Shown one piece after another: positions 1 to 7,251 of a DNA stretch of 11,636 nt. Positions within the stretch are counted from its first letter, which is position 1. The number at the start of each line of letters is the position of its first letter. This DNA is from Oehlia diaphana. Its lineage: Eukaryota; Glomeromycota; Glomeromycetes; Glomerales; Glomeraceae. Below the pieces are notes generated by a model. It saw only the letters and a list, made by a program, of their open reading frames with translations, did no database searches and was not told the origin of the DNA. The position numbers and the translations under genes are program-made. Location: the NCBI GenBank assembly GCA_003833135.1, contig QZLH01001889.1, positions 8,925 through 20,560 on the forward strand, in the 5' to 3' direction.

Positions 1-389
1 GATGCTGATCCCCCATCTTTGGTATTGATTTGCTGATTATATAAATACATTTCGAATCAAGCTTTTCTATTTTAGTACGATCGGCAACCAACAAATCTTT
101 TAGTGTTTTAATTAGCCAGAATATAAGTAATACGAACCTTATTTAGCCCTTATTTTATATTACTATGTTATGAAATTGATTGACTCTACTTATATCATCG
201 TATCTTTTATGCGGAGCGCAGAATATGAATATTATCTAAAAAAGTCTCCATTACGTATGTATTTAACTGTCAATGCAGAATTTTAATTTGTACCTGAATG
301 GACGTTAAAAACAAATAATTTGTTGGAAGGAAGGGGTGGGACAAGAATGTCAAAAAAGGGTATTCATTATTACAAGTTTTTTTTATGCA

Positions 390-541
390 AGTAATGCTGA
401 CAAAAGTGATCGGTACTCAGCTAGTGATAGTATGATATCAGAACTTATTCATATGGCGAAATAGCCGGATAATGGAGAAATTGAATCCCAAAGATAGAAA
501 CAATTGAAAATTGGATTAGCAGATACTATTCCGCAGCTTGA
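390..541 (+). pseudogene. Decayed coding remnant with stops and a frameshift
   Basis: Reading from 390 gives a protein-like stretch (SNADKSDRYSASDSMISELI) continuing through an in-frame TAG at 462-464 to GEIE at 474-485. Shifting frame at about 486 then gives PKIETIENWISRYYSAA up to a TGA at 539-541. The base composition is less AT-biased than the surroundings, and the two segments together look like one ancient reading frame. I have an uncertain memory of similar 'PKI-TI-NWISRY' segments in repeated Rhizophagus reading frames, possibly transposon-linked, but cannot verify it. Function is unknown. Chance resemblance remains possible because the stretch is short. Confidence 0.3.
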
Positions 542-873
542 AAACGTGAAACGTGAAATGACACTATGGCAGCTGCTAATTTTAGCGTCAAGGACAAAAT
601 CACTTATTTTGAATTTTTGAAATATTGTTTTATTCAAAATACATGTACTATTTAACTTTATTTATAATTTATAGGATTTATATCCATTTTCTATATATAG
701 AGTACTAGAATAAATTAAATTTTAGTTTATTCAGAGTGAAATTATTAAAATTTTATGTATAATGAATTTTATATATAGTGTCACCGTTGGTACTAATCCA
801 CAGGTACCAAAAATAAAACATAAAAGCGAACATAAAAATATATTTTTTTTTTTGCCTAAAAATGAATACACGT

Positions 874-895
874 TTCATGAAAAATTTTTCATGAA
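874..895. repeat. Perfect 22-bp palindrome
   Basis: TTCATGAAAAA is followed immediately by its exact reverse complement, with no spacer. The A5T5 core makes part of the symmetry cheap in AT-rich DNA, but the TTCATG arms extend it. No gene is nearby, and the function is unknown. Confidence 0.6.
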
Positions 896-1050
896 TTTTT
901 AACGCAATTGGATTACTTGTATAAAAATTTTTATTAAAAAATTTTAAAATATAGTAAAAGTGAACGGTCATTTTGTAACTATAAGTAGTAAAAAATCTAC
1001 CGAAGATTAAATATAAAAATACTTACACATGGTTACCGAATTAACGAATT

Positions 1051-1093
1051 AAAAAAAAATAAATAAAATAAAATAAAATAAAAATTAAAATAA
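1051..1093. repeat. A-rich (AAAAT)n simple repeat
   Basis: A run of nine A residues leads into several consecutive AAAAT units, with degenerate units at the end. It is an ordinary simple-sequence tract of the kind common in AT-rich fungal genomes. Confidence 0.7.
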
Positions 1094-1290
1094 ATTCATA
1101 AATTATAATATTTATGTCGTGCGGAAATTGTAATATAAAACATATAAATATTGTGATTGTGACATTTGATGATCTTTATCAAAAGAATTACAAAGAATTT
1201 ACGAAATTTATTTATTATTATTGAAAAAATATTATACACACAATGGATACTAAATAAAAACTGAAATGTATCGTAAATATTCAAATAAAA

Positions 1291-1470
1291 ATATGTTCAA
1301 CAATTCGTTGAACATAATACAATTAAAAAAATTTGTTGACGCAGCATCGATTTTTATTGGATGATAAATTAAATTTTGACCAGAATTAAAATAGAAAATT
1401 TTGGTCAGAATTTCTGAACCCGGAAAATAAAATATCCTGCGTTGCAAGGTTGCAAGCCTCTAAAACATCC
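1291..1470. repeat. Probable dispersed repeat, copy A
   Basis: The segment starts with a perfect 10-bp inverted repeat (TATGTTCAAC at 1292-1301 and its complement at 1307-1316, loop AATTC). It continues through ATAAATTAAATTTTGACCAG, a near-duplicate AAATTTTGGTCAGAATT (1396-1412, against AAATTTTGACCAGAATT at 1371-1387), and a GC-richer end ending AAGCCTCTAAAACATCC. Several of these blocks recur at 1586-1716. The minus strand is open for 65 codons (1250-1447), which I read as a by-product of repeat composition and not as a gene. I believe related sequence is scattered through Rhizophagus genomes, but this is recollection. Element class and ends are undetermined. Confidence 0.45.
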
Positions 1471-1585
1471 ATTTAATTAAAAATTTTATTACTTTTTAAA
1501 TTTGCGCTATGCAGATCACCGATTAACGTTACATCAAATGATTGACAAATACTCTGTACATCTTGTACGTGGGAAATAATTGGTC

Positions 1586-1716
1586 ATAAATTAAAGTTTA
1601 ACCAACGAACATTTTTATTTTTATTTTTGTTTATATGTTCAACATAATATAACAATATAATTTTACTGGTCGTTAGAATTTCTGCGTATCGTCGGTAAGG
1701 AGATAAGCCTCCAATG
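1586..1716. repeat. Probable dispersed repeat, copy B (diverged)
   Basis: This stretch shares blocks with 1291-1470: CATAAATTAAAGTTTAAC, TATATGTTCAACATAATATA, CTGGTCGTTAGAATTTCTG and AAGGAGATAAGCCTCCAA. The TGTTCAACATAAT block lies in a different order relative to the ATAAATTAAA block than in copy A. The copy is therefore rearranged or the similarity is only partial. It has no coding potential. Confidence 0.3.
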
Positions 1717-2741
1717 ACGGATATATCCGGTCAACCTTTATACTATGTTTTTATGTTTGATGTTTGTTCAGTACACGTTGTGCATGATCAACTTGCGTGG
1801 ACAGCATGGCGGAAGAAAAATAAAAGAAAACATCAAGTAAAAAACTATACATGTGACGTATGTTTTGTCTATCCATATTCCACGTTTTTATAAGAATTTC
1901 TTTTTTTCAACTTTAAATAGTAGAACCGAAATTTCAAATTTATTATTTATTATTTGAAATTATTTGAAATTAAAAAAAAAGTTTTTTACGGTTTCCTAAA
2001 AAATTAAAAATTTTATTATACATATGAATAAACAACCATAAGATTTACCTGCTGATGAAAAAAAAAAAAAAAAAAGATTTCCGGATAAACATATTACAAT
2101 GAAACTTCTTTTTATTCATGTAAATTAGGATTTTCATATTAATTATTAGATGGATGAAATCCGAAAATCCCGAAAACACTAATCAAATATTATCGATACG
2201 TACGACATGCATGTATTAATATTATATAATAAAAAAACTAATTATCTTTTTAATAATTTAAATAATTATAAAAAAAACTTCTTTAAAGTAAGTAAAAAAA
2301 AAAAAGGGAAGAAATGAATGTTAGAAATCAATAGAAAGGAATAATTTAATTATTTTCGGGGAAAATCATCGAAAAAAAATAGATTTTAATTAAGCAAATT
2401 AGCCGATTTAGGAAAAATCAAACCATAAAGAGTATGGTACGAAAATATAGTTTGTACCAATACAATGATTTGTTTTACCCCTTGATCGACAAAATTGAGT
2501 GGATTGGTTCGGCTTACTATCCTTCATAGTTCGTAGGAGGGATAAACAAACAAACAAAATAACAATCTAAAACTTTTTAAAAGACAATGATAATAATAAT
2601 TCTAATAATTTATATAATTTATTGAAAAAAAAATAATTATAATATAAAGAAATAATTTAATTCGTTTTATTAAATATTTTTCTTTTATTATTTAATAAAA
2701 AAATAAATTATATAAGTAATTTATTTATTGGTTCATAACAA

Positions 2742-2789
2742 AATAATAATAATAATAATATACAGTATATACCGTATATATATATATAA
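2742..2789. repeat. AAT and TA microsatellites
   Basis: Consecutive AAT units (2742-2760) are followed, after a short GTATATACC stretch, by a (TA)n run to about 2789. This is simple-sequence DNA about 300 bp upstream of the kinase-like gene start. Confidence 0.7.
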
Positions 2790-3085
2790 TAACGTTATCT
2801 GTTATGATTAAAATTTATCATTTTTTTTTTTTTATTCCCTTTTTCCTAATTTCCGTACTTTATTATTTATAAAATAAATAAACGAAAAACTAATTTTATT
2901 AGTAACACGTGATACATTTATCGTAGTTAATTCGCAATTTCTGAGAAATTTGAGTTTGGTTACACGACATTTCGGAATAACTCCGTTCCGTATCAAAAAC
3001 GTTTTTAAATAGATCGAAACCTTTTATTCTTTATTCTTTTTTTTTATTTTTTTAATAAAGAAAAAAAAAAAAATTATATATAATA

Positions 3086-5183
3086 ATGCCTCTTGTTAAA
3101 AAAGAAATTGTTAACGCAGCAATTAATAAAGCAATATCATTAATAGATTATAATATTCAAAATGATTTAATTAAACAATTTAAATTTATACGAAGAACGG
3201 TCCTAGCTGATTCATACCTTTCAAGGGATGAAAAAACTGAAGCTATAAAAATAATGAATATATTATATAATCGAAATAAAATGATGAATAATGATGGAAA
3301 TAGAAGAATTTGTGAATTTTGTAATTATGAATGTTTAGCAATATTATATTGTGAACATTGTCTTAGAAATTATTTAAGATCAAGATTTTCAAATTGGACA
3401 TCAGGAAATTATAATATAGATAATTTAATAAAAAAATGTCAATTAGAATCACTTGAACCTGAAAAAATAATTGAATGGATTCCATTTAATAATTTACAAA
3501 ATATTAAATATTTACCAAAAAATGGGTATCCAGAAATTTATACAGCCATTTGGATCGGTGGAAGTTATAATGAATGGAGTTCTAAATCACAAAGATTAAA
3601 AAGATTTGGGAAACAAGATGTAATACTTAAAGGGTTGAAAAATGATGATATTGAAAGTGAAGGCTGGTTTGAAGAGGTTTGTAAATATTTTAATTGGACG
3701 TTTGCCGATCACACAAAATTGTGACGTAATCATATCGAAATCGACGACGACATGACGACACATGCAATTAACAATAAATTTTTTTTTTTTTTTTTATAGA
3801 TTAAATCACATTTAACTAATAATCAAAGTCCTGATATTATTCCATGTTATGGTTTAACTCAAAATCCATTAAATGGAAGTTACATGCTTGTAATGAATAT
3901 AATGGATGCAAGTTTAAGAGAATATTTACAAAAAAATAATAGTCAACTCATGTGGAAAGAAAGAATTCAAATTGCTTCTGATATAGTCGTTGCACTTAAA
4001 TCTATACATGATGAGAATAAAGTTCATAGAAATTTACATTCTGGAAATATATTTTTTAAGCAAGCAAATCAAAGATTTGGTATAGGAGATCTTGGATTTT
4101 GTGGGCCCGTTATAGATCAACCATTAAAAAGTATATATGGAAATCTTCCTTATATAGCACCTGAGGTCATTGCTGGAAAAAAATATACTTTTGCATCTGA
4201 AATTTATAGTGTTGCAATACTTTTATGGGAAATTGCATCTGGACAAATACCATTTATAGATCTTGAACATGATCACCAACTTGCAACACATATAGTTAAG
4301 GGTATAAGACCACGTATGGTACCAGCAATCCCTTTAGAATATAAAAATTTGATGAAACAATGTTGGGATTCTGATCCATCAAAACGGCCTGATATTAACG
4401 AACTTGCGGATAGAATAAGAGATATTAATAAATTATATCAAAATACATCAAATAGATCGGAAACAGGTGAAAATTTAGAAACAAATAAAACAAGTGGCTT
4501 TGAAACAGATTATGCGAGCAAACTTTACCAATTTGAAAAGTTTCCCCAACCAAGAAATGCAACGGATGGTAATTTTATTTATTATTATTTATTTAATACT
4601 AACTAACTATTAAGTATATTTACTAATATTTTTATTTTTTTTTTTATAATAAAATAGCGGAACAAAAAGGTATAAATAAAATTAATTTAAAAAAATTCCA
4701 CGTTATTTTTATAAAACATATTTTATAATACCTTTAAATTTTTCATAGCATTCGACAATAGATTGGCTCAGAAGAATTTACCCAACAAGAAAAAAGGAGG
4801 TATCTTTAAAGGTAATTTTTCATATTTTAATACATTATAATAATTAATAAATACGCATCAATTTTACATCTTAAAAATTTTTTCCTAGTTACCAAAATAT
4901 TTAAAAGACGACCCTCCCAAAATGATATTAATGATAAAGAAACAACGAAACATCAAATGTATTATATTAATGGTATGTAAATATAATTTATTTTAACTTT
5001 TTTTTTTATATATCAATAATTTAAAAAATTTTATTTCCTTCTCATAATATAATGTATATAGATAAATATAAAATAAACAATAATCCAAAGCTACATTTGA
5101 AGATTCAAGAGGAATCGACCATTCTTGATGTTAAAGAATTTCTTTTTAATGGTACCTTAAATGTTGTTGACCTTAAAACTTAG
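3086..5183 (+). CDS. Kinase-like protein, probable pseudokinase (546 aa, six exons)
   Basis: Joining exons 3086-3676, 3800-4568, 4658-4669, 4749-4811, 4889-4972 and 5062-5183 gives one uninterrupted 546-residue frame. Residues 73-92 carry a CxxC...CxxC cluster (C76, C79, C89, C92) that could bind zinc. It is followed by a FSNWTSGN segment and a protein-kinase fold from about 130 to 410. The kinase part has a degenerate glycine loop (146-151), VILK lysine K182, HRN at 273-275 where HRD is expected, N280, DLG with D294, APE 317-319, and R393. A basic tail (466-487) follows. The organisation matches a large Rhizophagus TKL-like kinase family, in which exon 1/2 joins as WFEE-IKSHL and the tail reads NATDAEQKAF, which supports the splice model. 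Loss of the catalytic Asp (codon AAT at 4031-4033), the weak glycine loop and SEIYS at 330-334 (E331 where D is usual) argue for a pseudokinase, perhaps a scaffold or ATP-binding regulator. Substrate and partner are unknown. The ATG at 3086 gives the family-like start MPLVKKEIVNAAI. Confidence 0.85.
3677..3799 (+). other. Intron 1 of the kinase-like gene (phase 0)
   Basis: The donor is GTTTGT, a weak variant. A possible branch ATTAAC (3767-3772) is followed by a 17-T run and the acceptor ATAG at 3796-3799. Removing it joins GWFEE to IKSHLTNN in frame, as the kinase family expects at the alphaC region. If it is retained, translation stops at TGA 3722-3724 after 212 residues, before the catalytic core. 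Confidence 0.8.
4569..4657 (+). other. Intron 2 of the kinase-like gene (phase 1, TACTAAC branch)
   Basis: The donor is GTAATT. A perfect yeast-type branch site TACTAAC sits at 4597-4603, followed by a long T tract and acceptor TAG at 4655-4657. Retention would stop the protein at TAA 4604-4606, directly after the branch site, leaving the kinase fold without its basic tail. Confidence 0.8.
4670..4748 (+). other. Intron 3 of the kinase-like gene (phase 1)
   Basis: Donor GTATAA and acceptor CATAG (to 4748). It follows the 12-nt exon 4658-4669. Removal joins AEQK to AFDN in frame, giving the family-like NATDAEQKAF segment. Confidence 0.7.
4812..4888 (+). other. Intron 4 of the kinase-like gene (phase 1)
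   Basis: Donor GTAATT and acceptor CCTAG (to 4888), 77 bp. It joins GGIFK to VTKIFKRRP and thereby assembles the basic tail. All reading frames inside the intron are AT-rich and unlike the exons on either side. Confidence 0.7.
4973..5061 (+). other. Intron 5 of the kinase-like gene (phase 1)
   Basis: A strong donor, GTATGT, and acceptor TATAG (to 5061). A TTTAAC element at 4993-4998 may be the branch site. Removal joins MYYIN to DKYKINNN, and the frame stays open for 40 residues to TAG 5181-5183. Confidence 0.7.
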
Positions 5184-5341
5184 AAAGAAGTAAAATTGCT
5201 GATTTTTTAAATTTTTTTTTTTTTTTTTTCTTTCTTTTTAGTATAAATTATTTTATATTCGCTAAGATTTGTAAAATTGTATATTTTATACTATAAATTA
5301 TTTATTATGGTTTTAATGTGAATATTTATTGTGATACTTGT

Positions 5342-5347
5342 AATAAA
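5342..5347 (+). terminator. Candidate poly(A) signal of the kinase-like gene
   Basis: AATAAA lies 159 bp after the stop codon in a T-rich 3' stretch; a second AATAAA lies at 5412-5417. Such hexamers occur by chance in AT-rich DNA, so the assignment is by position only. Confidence 0.3.
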
Positions 5348-5924
5348 TACATTTTTTATTTGATTGTAATTATGAATTTATGATCAGTATTATACCAAAT
5401 TTATAAACTTTTAATAAACTAGGAAGATAATCTAAATGTCATATATTTATTTTGCATATTTTAGGGGTCATATAAGTAGTGTTATATAAATCGTGATACA
5501 TATTCAATAAATTGTTGGTACAAAAACGGGGTTAAAAACAAATTTTGATAGTTCAGTACTACCTCACGGGAAAATATTCGGTTACTCATTATTTCACGTG
5601 TAACTTTGCTGTATGTGCAATTCTTATTTTATTTTATTTTATTCATTTTATGGTTAACTAAAGTGAAAAATTTCAAGAAATGTCTTAATAAAAATTTTAA
5701 TTAACTGCTTACATAGATTTTTTTTAATATAAAAGATACAAATATATAATTTGTATAGTATTTTTTAGGCTGTATAGCTCAAATTTTGAAGAAAACGTGA
5801 TTTAAAATTTATTATATACACGTATTAAAAAAAATAAAAAAAATTATTGTTGCTTATTTGTTCTTTTTATTATGCAAAACACTGAAAATAATCACGAAAA
5901 TTTTTTCTAAGATAATTGCTGCAC

Positions 5925-6135
5925 AATCTAAGGCCTACACCGGTACACCCTATCCTACTCGTTACGTTCATGCCCGTTTGTTGAATCACGTGACAAAACT
6001 GACAATGGTATGTACGGATTGATCCGGATTAAACCGAAAATCTCCGCGAGTTTTGATTATCGATTTATCCGGATCGTCGAATTTCGGGTAAAATATTTCC
6101 GAAACCAATTAGTATTTTGCGCATATAATATTAAA
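5925..6135. repeat. GC-richer island, probable relic of a dispersed repeat
   Basis: Base composition rises sharply from the flanking AT-rich DNA. ATCCGGAT occurs twice (in GATCCGGATT near 6021 and TATCCGGATC near 6068), CGAATTTCGGGT recurs as GAAATTTCGGGT just downstream, and a TCACGTGA palindrome sits at 5986-5993. The minus strand reads open for about 50 codons (IRTYHCQFCHVIQQTGMNVT and beyond) but has no credible start and no recognised domain. A non-coding or remnant repeat is the best reading, from composition and internal motif repetition; no second full copy lies in this window. Confidence 0.3.
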
Positions 6136-6482
6136 AGCTGAAATTTCGGGTTTTTCATTGAGCACTAAATGGTGAATTCTTAAGTGTTAAATCTATAGCA
6201 TATTACGTTAATACGTTACCCACTTCGTTTGTCATTTTGGTAAAATGCAAAGCGACGTATTATTATTCCAAATTATTTAACACCAATAAGTATAGTTATT
6301 AAATTTAAGCGTCAATTGAAATGAGCCTTTTATTAAATCATGTGATGAAATTAATACTTTATTATTTGAATATGAAAAAAATTATTAAATTACCAACTAA
6401 TAAGCTTACTTTAAATTTAATTTGTAAAATAATTAAAATAATTTAAAAATTAAAATCCATGAGTCAACTGCAGACAATGGGA

Positions 6483-6501
6483 ATTTGACGTGGCGTCAAA
6501 T
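6483..6501. promoter_or_regulatory. TGACG...CGTCA inverted repeat, possible bZIP site
   Basis: ATTTGACG, a 3-bp TGG spacer, and the exact complement CGTCAAAT. The core TGACGTGGCGTCA holds two opposed TGACG half-sites of the kind bound by ATF/CREB-type bZIP factors. It lies about 750 bp upstream of the kelch gene ATG, which is far for a fungal promoter element. Binding is inferred from the motif only. Confidence 0.25.
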
Positions 6502-6739
6502 GAAAGCAAAAAAATTATGTGAAAAAATTATTTTAATAAATAATAATCTATTTGAAAAATAATATGTATTAAACAAAATTACTAATAAATCAACATAAAT
6601 ATTATATATCTGAATAAAGTATTGGATTATTATTATACAGTATATTTCATCTTCATCTATAAGATAAAAATAATATAAAATTATTTATTCGTGGAATCGT
6701 GGCTGTTGTATCATTCTCTATTACAGTTTGAATATCAAA

Positions 6740-7080
6740 AATACAAGAAAATTTTCTTTTTTTGGTTTTTCTCTTTAACGGTTAAACCGAGATAATGGTT
6801 AATCAAAATTTAAATTTTTAAAACCGTATTTTTTTCAAATTTTTATTTACATATTTTTTTTCCTCTCTCCAGTTTTTGAAAATTGTATTTTGTTATTTTT
6901 TTTCGTTCTCTCCAGTTTTTAAAAACGGATTTTTTTCTTTTTTTTAAAATTTTTTTCAGTTTTGTTTTAAACCCTGATTTTTTTAAAAAATAATTTTTTC
7001 CCTTCCTTCCAGTTCTTTTAAGACTGAGTTTTTAATAATATTTTCTTTTTCTTTCCTAGTCTTTTAAACCGGATTTTTAA
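6740..7080 (+). repeat. Degenerate pyrimidine-rich tandem array upstream of kelch gene
   Basis: A core of CT-rich sequence, then CCAGTTTTTAAA-like, then ACGGATTTTT-like sequence recurs with cores near 6869, 6912, 6956, 7009 and 7055 (spacing 43-53 bp). Examples are CCAGTTTTTGAAAA, CCAGTTTTTAAAAACGGATT and CCTAGTCTTTTAAACCGGAT. Related AAACCG motifs appear earlier, near 6784 and 6821. It probably forms part of the promoter or leader of the kelch gene. The repeated YYYCCAG also resembles 3' splice sites. Confidence 0.5.
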
Positions 7081-7169
7081 TTTATTTTTTTTCCTTTTTC
7101 CATCTTTTGCTTTTTGTTCTTTTCTCTTTAGGCTTGAATCAGTAATCAAATTGACGTTGCAGTGCTATG

Positions 7170-7236
7170 GTGAGTTTATAATTTTTCTCATTATTTTTTT
7201 TTTTTTTTTTTTTCAAAAAAATTTTTTTTTTTTTTT
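7170..7236 (+). other. Homopolymer leader with possible 5' UTR intron donor
   Basis: GTGAGT at 7170-7175 follows CTATG. A 20-T run (7194-7213), C, seven A and a 15-T run (7222-7236) lie just before the kelch ATG at 7252. The GTGAGT could be the donor of a leader intron, but no canonical TAG/CAG acceptor lies between it and the ATG. Such T tracts are typical of the DNA just before genes in this window. Confidence 0.25.
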
Positions 7237-7251
7237 ATATCCATACAAACC

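Larger units (their letters stand above)
1..3085. other. Gene-poor AT-rich intergenic region upstream of the kinase-like gene
   Basis: I see no intact gene in this 3 kb. Open stretches on the minus strand (753-971, 1096-1284) are rich in Phe, Ile, Tyr, Asn and Lys, as expected of random AT-rich DNA, and show no domain. The region holds a decayed coding remnant (390-541), a 22-bp palindrome (874-895), an A4T tract (1051-1093), two diverged copies of a probable dispersed repeat (1291-1470 and 1586-1716), poly-A runs (2058-2075), and AAT and TA microsatellites (2742-2789). The last 100 bases before 3086 are T-rich and then A-rich, which fits a fungal core promoter and leader. No tRNA or rRNA pattern was recognised. 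Confidence 0.6.
5184..7251. other. Intergenic region between kinase-like and kelch genes
   Basis: No intact gene is visible on either strand. It holds the 3' UTR of the kinase-like gene, a GC-richer island (5925-6135), a TGACG-type inverted repeat (6483-6501), and a pyrimidine-rich degenerate tandem array (about 6740-7080) that leads into the kelch gene. The remaining parts, for example 6300-6460 and 6520-6700, are plain AT-rich sequence with stops in all frames. Confidence 0.6.

Noticed and set aside
449..637. Minus-strand 62-codon open stretch
   Set aside because: It lies opposite the plus-strand decayed remnant, whose reading is more protein-like, and is likely its shadow.
753..971. Minus-strand 72-codon open stretch
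   Set aside because: It is made almost only of F, Y, I, K and N, contains the 22-bp palindrome, and shows no domain or codon signal; random AT-rich DNA explains it.
1096..1284. Minus-strand 62-codon open stretch
   Set aside because: Composition is that of AT-rich non-coding DNA, with no recognisable domain.
1250..1447. Minus-strand 65-codon open stretch (MQRRIFYFPGSEILTKIF and on)
   Set aside because: It looks more protein-like than its neighbours, but it coincides with repeat copy A, including its inverted repeat. It is better explained as repeat sequence open by chance.
3884..4606. Separate 240-aa kinase gene starting at 3884
   Set aside because: The ATG is internal to exon 2. Upstream sequence from 3800 continues the same frame (IKSHLTNN...CYGLTQNPLNGSY) and joins exon 1 exactly where the kinase fold requires it.
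5767..5830. tRNA-like start GGCTGTATAGCTCAAATTTTG resembling an A box
   Set aside because: The D stem does not close (no GAGC partner), and no B box (GGTTCGANTCC-like) follows within the expected distance.
5925..6000. 5S rRNA-like segment (GGCCTACACCGGTACACCC)
   Set aside because: The order of conserved 5S blocks is absent, and the internal control region is not found.
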